NCBI GenBank assembly: GCA_902595795.1
Contig: CACJRK010000001.1
Coordinates: forward strand, 39,354 to 103,353
Length of the DNA stretch: 64,000 nt
Reading direction: 5' to 3'
DNA from: an uncultured Pelagibacteraceae bacterium
Lineage (GTDB): Bacteria > Pseudomonadota > Alphaproteobacteria > Pelagibacterales > Pelagibacteraceae
Of this stretch, positions 37,756-46,416 are shown piece by piece. The notes below the pieces were generated by a model. That model was not told where the DNA came from. It made no database searches and saw only the letters and a program-made list of their open reading frames with translations. How positions within the stretch are numbered: the first letter of the stretch is position 1; each line of letters begins with the position of its first letter. A program made the position numbers and the translations under genes.

Positions 37756-37764
37756 TGTGAATAA
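37756..37764 (-). promoter_or_regulatory. DnaA box (perfect match)
   Basis: The minus strand reads TTATTCACA, a full match to the DnaA consensus TTATNCACA. It is the best of four sites in the hemE-flanking gap. Confidence 0.65.
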
Positions 37765-37788
37765 AGGTGATTAGTTTTTTTAAACATT

Positions 37789-37797
37789 ATATTCACA
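37789..37797 (+). promoter_or_regulatory. DnaA-box-like site
   Basis: ATATTCACA differs from TTATNCACA at the first base only and lies 24 bases from the perfect box, in the opposite orientation. Confidence 0.5.
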
Positions 37798-37861
37798 TTT
37801 TACTAACATCTTTATGGACTAAAATTGTTTAAAATGTAGCTTTTTAGATTATATTAATTTT

Positions 37862-37870
37862 TGTGGATTG
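37862..37870 (-). promoter_or_regulatory. Weak DnaA-box-like site
   Basis: The minus strand reads CAATCCACA, keeping the ATCCACA core but differing at the first two bases of the consensus. Confidence 0.35.
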
Positions 37871-37891
37871 TTTTAATCTATTTATTATTAT

Positions 37892-37900
37892 TGTTGATAA
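37892..37900 (-). promoter_or_regulatory. DnaA-box-like site
   Basis: The minus strand reads TTATCAACA, one mismatch from TTATCCACA, 21 bases from the previous weak site and in the same orientation. Confidence 0.42.
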
Positions 37901-37984
37901 AAACCAGGTTTTACAAGTTTTTTTTAAGAAATTTAAAATAGTGTAATTTAATTAAAATAATACAAATTTACTAACTATTTATTC

Positions 37985-38812
37985 ATGAGCAATACATACC
38001 AAATATATTTAATATCCGACTCAACGGGTGAAACGCTGGATAGAATATTTTTGGCGCTTAAAGCACAATTTCTGAATATAGAATACAAAATACATTCATA
38101 TTCTTTTACTAGAACAGATAATCAAATTTTGAAAATTTTAGAAGACGCAGAGAAACATTCAAACTCAATAATATTATACACAATTGTTGACACTAATTTA
38201 GCTAAATACCTTGCAAATGTAAGTGAAGGAAAAAAAATTCCATGTTTTAGTGTTTTGGGAAATTTAATTTTAAATTTTTCTAAAATTCTTAATCAAAAAG
38301 CAACACATGAACCAAGCGGCCAACATATTTTAAACGAAGAATATTATGATAGAATTGAAGCAATTCAATTTACAATGAACCATGATGATGGAAATTTAAT
38401 AAGTGAAATTGAAAAATCGGACATTATCCTTGTTGGTGTAAGCAGAACAAGCAAAACGCCAACATCGATTTATCTTGCAAACAGAGGCTTTAAGACTTCA
38501 AATATTCCTTTGGTGAACGAAAACTCTTTACCAGAAAAACTTAAGCAAAATCCTCAAATGACATGTGTGGTAGGCTTAAGCACTGAACCTGAAAGACTTG
38601 CTGATTTAAGAAAAAATAGAATGAACTCCCTAAGAGAAACCGAAAAAATAAAGTATACTGATTTAGAAAATATTAAAAAAGAAGTTTTTAATGCCAAAAG
38701 AACATTTCAAAAATATAAATGGCCACTCATTGACGTGACAAGAAAATCTGTTGAAGAAACTGCGGCTTCTATAATCAAAATTCACGAAATATATTTAAAA
38801 AATGTTAAATAA
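37985..38812 (+). CDS. Pyruvate, phosphate dikinase / PEP synthase regulatory protein (DUF299)
   Basis: It is a bifunctional ADP-dependent kinase and Pi-dependent pyrophosphorylase that switches pyruvate phosphate dikinase or PEP synthase off and on. It opens with IYLISDSTGETLDRI. The P-loop-like motif GVSRTSKTPTSIYLANRG is at about 152-169, and GLSTEPERLADLRKNRM is typical. Length 275. It is the RP001-type gene that borders oriC in Rickettsia and Caulobacter. It overlaps maf by 11 bases and heads the rightward origin-side operon. Confidence 0.95.
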   Translation: MSNTYQIYLISDSTGETLDRIFLALKAQFLNIEYKIHSYSFTRTDNQILKILEDAEKHSNSIILYTIVDTNLAKYLANVSEGKKIPCFSVLGNLILNFSKILNQKATHEPSGQHILNEEYYDRIEAIQFTMNHDDGNLISEIEKSDIILVGVSRTSKTPTSIYLANRGFKTSNIPLVNENSLPEKLKQNPQMTCVVGLSTEPERLADLRKNRMNSLRETEKIKYTDLENIKKEVFNAKRTFQKYKWPLIDVTRKSVEETAASIIKIHEIYLKNVK

Positions 38813-39386
38813 AATTGTTCTTGCTTCTAAAAGTAAAGTTAGAAAAGAAATTTTAGATAAAAACAATATTAAAAATATTGTTGAGCCTTCAAATGTTGAT
38901 GAAGATATTGTTAAAAAAAGCCTATTAAAAGAGCAAGCAAGCCCAGAGATTATTTCAAAGAACCTAGCGGAACTAAAAGCAAATAAGGTCAGTATGAAAA
39001 AAACTGATGAGATTGTATTAGGAGCAGATAGTGTAATTGATTTGGACGGTGAATTAATTTCTAAGCCTGAGAATAGAAATGAAGCAATGAGTATATTAAA
39101 AAAACTTAATGGTAAATCACATTTTTTAATTAGTTCTGTATGCGTTTCAAAAAATGGATCAATGATTTGGAATTATACGGATAAAGCCATATTAACCATG
39201 AAAAATTTATCTGATGATGAGTTAAAAAATTACTTATCTAAAATACCTGACGAAACGCTTTATGCATACAATGTTTACCAAATAGAGGGTGTAGGCAGAA
39301 ATTTGTTTACAAGTATAGAGGGAGACGAAGATACAATTATGGGGTTACCCGTTAAAAAAATTAAGGAATACATAAGCTCATTGTAA
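38802..39386 (+). CDS. maf: Maf-family nucleoside triphosphate pyrophosphatase
   Basis: It hydrolyses non-canonical or modified nucleotides (dTTP/UTP or 7-methyl-GTP type). N-terminal IVLASKSKVRKEIL carries the substrate-binding S-x-x-R, VLGADSVI holds the catalytic Asp region, and YAYNVYQIEG is the C-terminal mark. It is 194 residues. Overlaps the upstream gene by 11 bases and aroE by 1 base. Confidence 0.94.
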   Translation: MLNKIVLASKSKVRKEILDKNNIKNIVEPSNVDEDIVKKSLLKEQASPEIISKNLAELKANKVSMKKTDEIVLGADSVIDLDGELISKPENRNEAMSILKKLNGKSHFLISSVCVSKNGSMIWNYTDKAILTMKNLSDDELKNYLSKIPDETLYAYNVYQIEGVGRNLFTSIEGDEDTIMGLPVKKIKEYISSL

Positions 39387-40180
39387 TGAAAAAATATTTT
39401 GTAATTGGCAACCCTATCAATCATTCTTTATCACCCAAACTTCATAACTATTGGCTTAAAGAAAATAATATTGATGCCATTTATGATAAAAAAAAAATTG
39501 ATAAGAAAGACTTACAAACTATAATTTCAGAGGTTAAAGAAAAAAAAATAAAAGGTATTAACGTTACCGTTCCATTTAAAAAAGCAGTAATTCCTTATTT
39601 AGACAAATTAAGCCCAGAGGCAGAGCAAACACAATCGGTAAATACAATAATTTTAAATGATGATAATTTGATAGGGCACAATACGGATATCTCTGGTTTT
39701 ATTAATGCAATTAGGGGCTTAAATTATAATATAGACGGTAAAAAAGTTTTTATTTTAGGAGCTGGTGGAGTAGTTCCTTCAATAATTTTTGCTTTAAATA
39801 AAATGAATGTTTCAGAAATAATAATTTCAAACAGAACTAGGCAAAGAGCAGACGATTTAAAATCTCAATTTAAAATTATAAATGTTATAGATTGGGGAAA
39901 TATACCAAAGTTTGATATGATAATTAATGCTACGAGCCTTGGTCTAAACAACGAAACTATAAATTTTAATTTTTCTGACGTTGGGGACAATAAATTATTT
40001 TATGATGTAATTTATAATCCAAGAGAAACTAGTTTTTTAAAAGAAGGAAAAAAACTTGGCAATCAATCAGAAAATGGAAAATTAATGTTTGTTTATCAGG
40101 CCTTAGAGGCATTTAAATTGTGGCATGGCATTGAACCCAAAATTAATAATGAGACACTTAAACTTTTAGAAAATGATTAG
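39386..40180 (+). CDS. aroE: Shikimate dehydrogenase
   Basis: This NADP-dependent enzyme of aromatic amino-acid synthesis reduces 3-dehydroshikimate. NPINHSLSPKLHNYWL carries the shikimate-binding Ser residues, NVTVPFKKAV the catalytic Lys, HNTDISGF the substrate Asp, and GAGGVVPSI the cofactor loop. Length 264. Overlaps maf (TAATG) and coaE (8 bases). Confidence 0.96.
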   Translation: MKKYFVIGNPINHSLSPKLHNYWLKENNIDAIYDKKKIDKKDLQTIISEVKEKKIKGINVTVPFKKAVIPYLDKLSPEAEQTQSVNTIILNDDNLIGHNTDISGFINAIRGLNYNIDGKKVFILGAGGVVPSIIFALNKMNVSEIIISNRTRQRADDLKSQFKIINVIDWGNIPKFDMIINATSLGLNNETINFNFSDVGDNKLFYDVIYNPRETSFLKEGKKLGNQSENGKLMFVYQALEAFKLWHGIEPKINNETLKLLEND

Positions 40181-40742
40181 AATTGGAATTTTGGGAGAAA
40201 TCGGTTCGGGGAAAAGTTATATAGCAAATAATTTTGGGCATCCCGTTTTTAATGCGGATTATGAGGTGTCAAAAATTTATAAAAAAGATAAAAAAATTTT
40301 TAACAAATTGAATAAAAAATTACCAAAATATATAAATTCTTTCCCGATAGATAAAAACGAAATTACTACAGCGATATTAAGTAATAAGACAAATTTAAAA
40401 AAAATAATTAAAATTGTTCACAAAGAGATAAGAAAAAAAATGAAATTATTTTTAAAAAAGAACGTAAAAAAGAAAATTATAATATTAGATATACCTCTAT
40501 TGTTGGAAAATAAAATTAATAATAAAAGTGACATATTAGTTTTCATTGACTCTAAAAAAAAAGATATTGAAAAAAGAATAAAAAAAAGAAATAATTTTAA
40601 TCGCAAGTTATTAAATAAATTTAAAAAAATACAATTTAATTCTACTTATAAAAAAAGGAAATCACATTTCATAATTAAAAATAATTTTACAAAAAGATCT
40701 GTTAAAAAAGATATAAACAATATTTTAAATAGAATTTTATAA
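40173..40742 (+). CDS. coaE: Dephospho-CoA kinase
   Basis: It catalyses the last step of coenzyme A synthesis. The P-loop is GEIGSGKSYIA at about 8-18. VFNADYEVSKIYK holds the catalytic Asp and IIILDIPLLLENK is the family motif. It is 189 residues and extremely Lys/Asn-rich in its C-terminal half (poly-A codon runs), reflecting AT drift. dnaQ starts directly after the stop. Confidence 0.94.
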   Translation: MIRIGILGEIGSGKSYIANNFGHPVFNADYEVSKIYKKDKKIFNKLNKKLPKYINSFPIDKNEITTAILSNKTNLKKIIKIVHKEIRKKMKLFLKKNVKKKIIILDIPLLLENKINNKSDILVFIDSKKKDIEKRIKKRNNFNRKLLNKFKKIQFNSTYKKRKSHFIIKNNFTKRSVKKDINNILNRIL

Positions 40743-41405
40743 ATGAAAGAAATTGTATTAGATACAGAAACCACAGGTATCTCAGTTAAAGAGGGCCACA
40801 GAATAGTAGAAATTGGCTGTATAGAATTAGAAAATTTAATACCTACAAAAAATAAATTTCATTATTATTTAAATCCTGAGCGAAAAGTTTCTGAAAAAGC
40901 TCTTGAAATACACGGCTACACTGATGAATTTTTAGCAAATAAGAAAAAATTTAAAGAGATTAGTGAGGAATTTTTAAACTTTATAAAAGATAAAAGAATT
41001 ATAATACATAATGCTGAATTTGATTTAGCCCATTTAAATAATGAGCTCTCCTTGCTAGGTATAAAAAGTATAAAAAATCAAGTTGTAGATACGCTTGTTT
41101 TAGCTAGAGATAAATTTCCCGGATCACCTGTTAGTCTAGACGCTCTTTGCAAAAGATATAGAGTGGACAACTCAAAAAGAATTAAACATACGGCACTTGT
41201 TGACTGTGATTTGTTAGCTAAAGTATATATAAATTTAATTGAACAAAAAGAGCCAAAATTAAATTTTCAAGACCAAGAGAACGATATGAGTAACAAAAAA
41301 AATTTAAATATATCTTATTATAGAAAAGTAATTTCACCTACTGATAATGAAATTAAAAATCATAAAGAATATTTAAAAGCTAATCTTAAAAAAAATTTTT
41401 ATTAA
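40743..41405 (+). CDS. dnaQ: DNA polymerase III subunit epsilon (proofreading exonuclease)
   Basis: This 3'-5' exonuclease proofreads replication. Exo I is VLDTETTG, Exo II is IHNAEFDLAHLN, and Exo III is HTALVDCDLLAKVY, with the catalytic acidic residues and His present. Length 220, slightly short but typical of the alphaproteobacterial form. It is the last gene of the rightward operon and overlaps secB tail to tail by 4 bases. Confidence 0.96.
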   Translation: MKEIVLDTETTGISVKEGHRIVEIGCIELENLIPTKNKFHYYLNPERKVSEKALEIHGYTDEFLANKKKFKEISEEFLNFIKDKRIIIHNAEFDLAHLNNELSLLGIKSIKNQVVDTLVLARDKFPGSPVSLDALCKRYRVDNSKRIKHTALVDCDLLAKVYINLIEQKEPKLNFQDQENDMSNKKNLNISYYRKVISPTDNEIKNHKEYLKANLKKNFY

Positions 41406-41827
41406 TTGAATTTTTGATTATAAAGTTTCTCAAAGTCTACTTTTTTTTCAAATTTAATCTCAGCATAACCAGAATTATGAAGAAGATTTAATAATGATTT
41501 TTCTAACTCCGGGTAAATTTCGTTTTGAACATCACATAAAATAATTTTTTCTAATTCTTTTTTATCTTGTACATTTTCATCAATCTTAATAATAGTTACA
41601 AAGATAATTTCAAAATGAGATTTCTTTTCATTATTTTCCTTGTCTTCAAATTTAAGTGTTGTACTAACCTCTATCATTTTATTTTTTAATGCTTTAGAGG
41701 TTATATCTATTCCAAGTTGATATTTTGAGATATTATCTTTGACGAACAAATATGTTTCAATATTCTTTGTTTCTCCCGATAAGTCTTTAATAAATTTGCC
41801 TAATATTTTATACTTTTTTGTCATCAT
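41402..41827 (-). CDS. secB: Protein-export chaperone SecB
   Basis: This tetrameric cytoplasmic chaperone keeps precursor proteins unfolded for SecA. Family marks are YKILGKFIKDLSGET at the N terminus and VDITSKAL-type strand patterns, with FEKLYNQKF at the C terminus. It is 141 residues. Its start overlaps the fxsA stop by 20 bases. The dnaQ-secB-fxsA arrangement is conserved in Alphaproteobacteria. Confidence 0.92.
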   Translation of the reverse strand: MMTKKYKILGKFIKDLSGETKNIETYLFVKDNISKYQLGIDITSKALKNKMIEVSTTLKFEDKENNEKKSHFEIIFVTIIKIDENVQDKKELEKIILCDVQNEIYPELEKSLLNLLHNSGYAEIKFEKKVDFEKLYNQKFN

Positions 41828-42236
41828 CGCCTTCTATATCTTCATACTCACCATCTATAAAATTGTTTTTTTGTTTAACAGTTTTGTCATTAAATTTTCT
41901 AGAAATTTTTTTGAAAATAAATTTTCTACTGATTGGAAAAATTAATAAAAACCCTATTAAATCTGTTAAAAAGCCCGGAATAATTAGTAGTACAGCAGCA
42001 AAAGCTATACCGGCTCCAGATAAAATCTCGAAACCCATGGGTTCATTTTTGCTTAACTGAGCAAAACCTGATCTAAGTGTTTTTAATCCCTCATATTTTG
42101 CATAATAAACGCCTATTACAGCAGTTGAGAAAATCAATAATATAGTAGTAATTGCACCAATCTCAGAACCAATTTCAATGAAGAGATATATTTCAATTAC
42201 TATTAAGCAGATTATATATATAAATATTGAGCCCAT
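41808..42236 (-). CDS. fxsA: FxsA-family membrane protein
   Basis: This is a small inner-membrane protein; E. coli FxsA relieves phage T7 exclusion when overproduced, but its normal role is unknown. It has an N-terminal hydrophobic stretch (FIYIICLIVIEIYLFIEIGS), a second segment (ITTILLIFSTAVIGVYYA) and a third (GIAFAAVLLIIPGFLTDLIG), then a basic-acidic tail. PGFLTDLIGFLLI is the family signature. It is 142 residues and divergent from the Tim44-like gene. Confidence 0.92.
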   Translation of the reverse strand: MGSIFIYIICLIVIEIYLFIEIGSEIGAITTILLIFSTAVIGVYYAKYEGLKTLRSGFAQLSKNEPMGFEILSGAGIAFAAVLLIIPGFLTDLIGFLLIFPISRKFIFKKISRKFNDKTVKQKNNFIDGEYEDIEGDDDKKV

Positions 42237-42294
42237 TTGTCCTTAATCTAAATTGCTAGTTGAAATTAATTAACATAGTAATTACTATAAGTCT

Positions 42295-42894
42295 ATGAAC
42301 TACAGCTTTGAGTATATAGATATAATCCTTTTAGCAATGATTGCTGGGTTTATCTTTCTAAGATTAAGAGGAATACTTGGAAAGAGAACTGGTTTTGAGG
42401 GAAAAGCTCCCGCAGAATTTAATAAGATTATAAATGAGATCAAATCAAAAAAATCACCTGAAATAAAAAAAAATATATTTGATGAAAATGATAAAAAAGA
42501 ATTTTTGAAAGGTGCAAAAATTGCTTACGAAACTATTATTACGGATTTTAGTGATAATGACAATAAACTAACAACAAGTAAACCCTTGTTAAATAATGAA
42601 ATTTATAAGCAATTTAATAATGCCCTTAAAGAAAGAAGCGCGCGAGGGCATTTTGCTGAAATTACGTTTATTGGTATTAATTCAGCTGTTATTAAAGAGC
42701 ATAAAAAAATAGACAAAATTTTAAATGTTACAGTAGAATTTATAGCTGAAGTAATTACTTGTATCAAAGATAAAGATAAAAAGATTGTTTCAGGCGATCC
42801 CGAAAAAATTAAAAAAATTTATGACACTTGGGTTTTTTCAAGAGACACAACCTCAGCAAATCCTAATTGGCAATTAATTAATACCTTAACTTGA
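42295..42894 (+). CDS. Tim44-like domain protein
   Basis: This is a homologue of the mitochondrial import motor subunit Tim44. In Caulobacter the bacterial form (TimA) is a membrane-associated protein of unclear function. An N-terminal hydrophobic segment (IDIILLAMIAGFIFLRL) precedes the conserved GKRTGFEGK. The Tim44-like domain covers about 65-199 (FLKGAKIAYETII; ITFIGINSAVI; DTWVFSRDT). It is 199 residues. It is immediately followed by the Smr gene; the mltA-type gene often found between them is absent. Confidence 0.9.
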   Translation: MNYSFEYIDIILLAMIAGFIFLRLRGILGKRTGFEGKAPAEFNKIINEIKSKKSPEIKKNIFDENDKKEFLKGAKIAYETIITDFSDNDNKLTTSKPLLNNEIYKQFNNALKERSARGHFAEITFIGINSAVIKEHKKIDKILNVTVEFIAEVITCIKDKDKKIVSGDPEKIKKIYDTWVFSRDTTSANPNWQLINTLT

Positions 42895-43317
42895 TTGACT
42901 GATAATATTTCAGAAAAAGATAAAAAAGATTGGGAAAAATTTCTATCAAGTAAAGAAAAATTACCTAATAAAGATAACGAATTAAAAAAAAAAATATTTT
43001 TTAAGACAAAATCAATCGATCTTCATGGATATACTCTTGATCAAGCTAATAAGACTATTAAAGAATTCATAACCAAGTCTTACGAAGAAAAAATAAATAA
43101 ACTAATTATAGTTACCGGTAAAGGTCTTCACTCACAAAATGAGAAAGATCCATATGTATCGAAAGATTTAGGTATATTAAAGTATTCAGTACCTGAATTT
43201 ATCAATAACAATAAAAATTTAATGAGCATGATAAATGATATAAAAGATGCAAAAATAGAGGATGGTGGTGAAGGAGCATTCTATATTTTTTTAAAAAAAA
43301 ATAAAAAAGTTATATGA
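42895..43317 (+). CDS. Smr-domain protein
   Basis: It carries a small MutS-related domain, which has nicking-endonuclease activity in some relatives. SIDLHGYTLDQANKTIKEFI, LIIVTGKGLHSQ and the C-terminal DGGEGAFYIFLKK are typical. It is 140 residues. The only start consistent with the upstream stop is TTG 42895, directly after the Tim44-like TGA. Its stop overlaps the ATG of the next sulfotransferase gene (ATGA), so the pair below is likely co-translated with it. Confidence 0.88.
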   Translation: MTDNISEKDKKDWEKFLSSKEKLPNKDNELKKKIFFKTKSIDLHGYTLDQANKTIKEFITKSYEEKINKLIIVTGKGLHSQNEKDPYVSKDLGILKYSVPEFINNNKNLMSMINDIKDAKIEDGGEGAFYIFLKKNKKVI

Positions 43318-44150
43318 TCTTTTGGTTAGCGTCATATCCTAAAAGTGGAAATACCTTGCTAAGATCACTTTTAGCATCATATTTTTATTCTAAGGATGGA
43401 TTTTTTAACTTTGAATTATTAAAAAATATTCCTTACTTTCCAAGCCATAATTTTTATAAAAATTTAAATATAGATATTAAAGACGATCATGAAGTAATTA
43501 AAAATTATATAAATGTTCAGAAAAAATTTATACAAAACAAAAAAAGAATTTTCTTTTTGAAAACACATAGCAGTTTATTAAGAGCAAATAATCATAGTTT
43601 TACAAATCTACAAACCTCACTTGGCGCTATTTATGTTGTAAGGGACCCAAGAAAAGTTGTTGTGTCCTATGCAAATCATTTTCAAATGAATATCGATCAA
43701 GCTACGGAAGCTCTTATGAAGGATATGGGTGTCTATGAAAGAAATACAAGAATGAAGACTTTTTGTGGAAAGTGGAATTTTAATTACTTATCTTGGAAGA
43801 ATTTTAATCCTCAAAGATTATTATTAATAAAATATGAGGATATGATTAACAACAAAACAAACACATTAAAAAATATTTTATCGTTTTTAAATTCATTAAT
43901 TAAAAATAAGTTTGAAGTTAACGAAAGTAAAATAAAAAATATAATTTCCTCTACTAGTTTTGAAAAAATGAAGAATCTTGAGAAAAAGCAAAGTTTTTCT
44001 GAAGCATCGGTAGATAGAAAAACTGGGAAATCTATTCCCTTTTTTTATCTTGGTGATCAAAAGAAATCCGAAAATCTTTTAGATGCTAAAAATAAAAATA
44101 AAATCGAAAATAATTTTAGAAAAGAGATGGAAGAACTTGGTTATTTGTAA
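43314..44150 (+). CDS. Sulfotransferase (SULT type), pair 2 first member
   Basis: This is another paralogue of the 31.9-33.7 kb genes. The 5'-phosphosulfate loop is YPKSGNTLLR (8-17). H85 in FLKTHS is the candidate catalytic base. The 3'-phosphate motif VVRDPRKVVVSYANH starts at 108, and FFYLGDQKKSENLL replaces the more usual G-P-E-N-x-W lid, so cofactor-lid contacts differ. It is 278 residues. It overlaps the Smr stop by 4 bases and is followed 21 bases later by the second member. Confidence 0.9.
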   Translation: MIFWLASYPKSGNTLLRSLLASYFYSKDGFFNFELLKNIPYFPSHNFYKNLNIDIKDDHEVIKNYINVQKKFIQNKKRIFFLKTHSSLLRANNHSFTNLQTSLGAIYVVRDPRKVVVSYANHFQMNIDQATEALMKDMGVYERNTRMKTFCGKWNFNYLSWKNFNPQRLLLIKYEDMINNKTNTLKNILSFLNSLIKNKFEVNESKIKNIISSTSFEKMKNLEKKQSFSEASVDRKTGKSIPFFYLGDQKKSENLLDAKNKNKIENNFRKEMEELGYL

Positions 44151-44171
44151 AATTAAGATTAAGAGAAATAA

Positions 44172-45038
44172 ATGATAATTTGGCTAGCCTCATATCCAAA
44201 AAGTGGAAATACCTTTTTAAGAGCTTTATTGTCTGCATACTTATTCACAAAAGATGGAATTTTTTTACCCAATTCTATAAAGAAAATAAAACAATTTCCT
44301 GCCGAAGGCTTATTTAAAAAATTTGGAGTTGATACCTCAAATCAATTAGAGTTTGTAAAAAATTACATAAGTGTTCAAAAAAAAATAAATTCTTTAGATA
44401 ATAAATCTATTAGATTTTTTAAAACTCATTCTGGCTTATATGATATTAATGGCTTTAAATTCACAGATTTAAACAATACTCTTGGAGTAATTTATATTGT
44501 TAGAGACCCTAGAAGTGTTGTTAAATCTTATGCCAATCATCAAGGAATGTCTTTGGAATTAGCTTTGAAAACTTTGTTAGAATTTAGTGCCTTAACTGGT
44601 TTGGGAAAACATACAGAAAAAATAGAGGAAAAAAATAAAAAAATAACTCACGTTGGCTCTTGGGCATCTAATTATAATAGTTGGAAAGAATTTAAAAAAT
44701 TAGATAAATATTTATTAGTAAAATATGAAGATCTTGTTTTTAATACAGAAAAAACTTTTCTGAAAATTTTAAATTTTATATTTAAGCTTGGTGGTTCTCA
44801 AGTTCAGATAGACGATAAAAAATTAAAAAATTCAATTAAAAGCACTACTTTTACTAAAATGCAGAAATTAGAAAAAGAAGAAGGTTTTAATGAGGAAATG
44901 AAAAATATAGATGATCAAAAAATTACCTTTTTTAAATATGGGCCAAAGGAAAATGATCCAAATAAATTGCCTAAATTTTTGAAGGATAAAATTGAGAAAG
45001 AATTTAAAACTGAATTAGAGGAACTTAACTATCTTTAA
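44172..45038 (+). CDS. Sulfotransferase (SULT type), pair 2 second member
   Basis: It has the phosphosulfate loop YPKSGNTFLR (8-17). The candidate catalytic His86 lies in FFKTHS. The 3'-phosphate motif IVRDPRSVVKSYANH starts at 109. YGPKENDPNKLP is at the lid, again without the usual Trp. Length 288. Like its three paralogues it is single-domain and cytoplasmic. It ends 4 bases from the convergent hslU stop. The acceptor molecule is unknown. Confidence 0.9.
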   Translation: MIIWLASYPKSGNTFLRALLSAYLFTKDGIFLPNSIKKIKQFPAEGLFKKFGVDTSNQLEFVKNYISVQKKINSLDNKSIRFFKTHSGLYDINGFKFTDLNNTLGVIYIVRDPRSVVKSYANHQGMSLELALKTLLEFSALTGLGKHTEKIEEKNKKITHVGSWASNYNSWKEFKKLDKYLLVKYEDLVFNTEKTFLKILNFIFKLGGSQVQIDDKKLKNSIKSTTFTKMQKLEKEEGFNEEMKNIDDQKITFFKYGPKENDPNKLPKFLKDKIEKEFKTELEELNYL

Positions 45039-45042
45039 ATTA

Positions 45043-46416
45043 TTATAAAATAAATTTAGAAAGATCCGTATCCTTAACTAAATTGTCTAGGTTTTTGTTA
45101 ATATACTCTTTGTTTATAATAATTTTTTCTCCCGCTCTATCTGTTGCTGTAAAACTTATTTCGTCTAAAATTTTTTCAATAATAGTATGCAACCTTCTTG
45201 CACCAATATTTTCAACGGTTGCATTCACTTCAGATGCTATATTAGCAATTGCATCAATCCCATCATCTGAAAATTCAAGTTCAACATTTTCTGTTTTTAA
45301 TAGAGCAACATATTGCTTGATTAAACTGAAATCAGGTTCTCTTAAAATTCTTTTAAAATCTTCGCTAGTTAGAGCTTCTAGTTCAACTCTTATAGGCAAT
45401 CTTCCTTGTAATTCGGGAAGTAAATCTGAGGGTTTTGCTAGTTGAAATGCACCTGATGCAATGAATAAAATATGATCAGTTTTTATTGGTCCATGCTTTG
45501 TATTTACAGTTGTCCCCTCAATTAGTGGCAATAAATCCCTCTGAACTCCCTCTCTTGAAACGTCACCACCAACTCGGTCTGTTCTTGCAGAAATTTTATC
45601 TATTTCATCTAAAAACACTATTCCATTGTTTTCTGTTGAAGCTTTTGCAGCCTTTATAATTTTGTCTTGTTCAATTAATTTATCAGATTCATCATTAATT
45701 AAAATTTCATGAGACTCTTTAACAGTCATTTTTTTCTTTTTTTCTTTGTTACCCATAGATTTACCAAGCATCTCTCCAATATTAATCATACCAACATTGG
45801 CTCCAGGCATTCCTGGTATTTCAAAAGAAGTATTATTTGAACCAGTATCATTTACTGCAATTTCAATTTCATTATCATCAAGATCACCATTTCTAAGTCT
45901 TTTTCTAAAACTTTCTCTTGTTGCAAGACTCGCTTTTTTTCCAACCAATGCATCTAAAACTTTTTCCTCAGCAGCTTTTTGTGCTTGAGCAAACACTTCT
46001 TTTCTCTTTTTTACTTTTTCCATTGCAATTGCAATTTCAATTAAATCTCTTACTATTTGTTCAACATCTCTTCCAACATATCCAACTTCTGTAAATCTTG
46101 TTGCTTCAACTTTTACAAAAGGGGCTTCTGCAAGTTTTGAAAGTCTTCTAGAAATTTCTGTTTTTCCAACACCAGTTGGTCCAATCATTAAAATATTTTT
46201 TGGTAAAACTTCATTTTTCATTTCACCTTTTAGTGCTTGTCTTCTCCACCTATTTCTTAACGCAACAGCTACAGCTTTTTTTGCTTTATTCTGCCCAACA
46301 ACAAAACGATCTAATTCTGAAACTATTTCCCTCGGTGAAAGAGAACTTACTAAAGAAGCTTTTTCTTTTTTCGTTTTTTCTTTTGGATGTAAAGGTGTTA
46401 CGTTTGAATTGTCCAT
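45043..46416 (-). CDS. hslU: ATP-dependent protease ATPase subunit HslU
   Basis: This AAA+ unfoldase feeds substrates to the HslV peptidase. N-terminal [23 protein letters not shown], Walker [12 protein letters not shown] and Walker [12 protein letters not shown] are conserved; the I-domain lies at about 110-240 and sensor/arginine-finger region [13 protein letters not shown] near the end. The C-terminal tail that docks into HslV ends in LSKFIL. It is 457 residues with an N-terminal Lys-rich extension. The start overlaps the hslV stop by 1 base. Confidence 0.97.
   Translation of the reverse strand: MDNSNVTPLHPKEKTKKEKASLVSSLSPREIVSELDRFVVGQNKAKKAVAVALRNRWRRQALKGEMKNEVLPKNILMIGPTGVGKTEISRRLSKLAEAPFVKVEATRFTEVGYVGRDVEQIVRDLIEIAIAMEKVKKRKEVFAQAQKAAEEKVLDALVGKKASLATRESFRKRLRNGDLDDNEIEIAVNDTGSNNTSFEIPGMPGANVGMINIGEMLGKSMGNKEKKKKMTVKESHEILINDESDKLIEQDKIIKAAKASTENNGIVFLDEIDKISARTDRVGGDVSREGVQRDLLPLIEGTTVNTKHGPIKTDHILFIASGAFQLAKPSDLLPELQGRLPIRVELEALTSEDFKRILREPDFSLIKQYVALLKTENVELEFSDDGIDAIANIASEVNATVENIGARRLHTIIEKILDEISFTATDRAGEKIIINKEYINKNLDNLVKDTDLSKFIL

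Larger units (their letters stand above)
37718..37984. other. Candidate chromosomal replication origin (oriC)
   Basis: This is a 267-base non-coding, very AT-rich gap between divergent hemE and the DUF299 regulatory protein gene, the location of oriC in Caulobacter and Rickettsia. One perfect DnaA box (TTATTCACA on the minus strand, 37756-37764) and three weaker matches (37789-37797, 37862-37870, 37892-37900) occur within 150 bases. Long A/T runs between 37770 and 37980 could serve as an unwinding element. Backbone genes tend to point away from the gap on both sides, and parABS lies 9 kb away. Both flanking promoters must also lie here. Confidence 0.65.
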
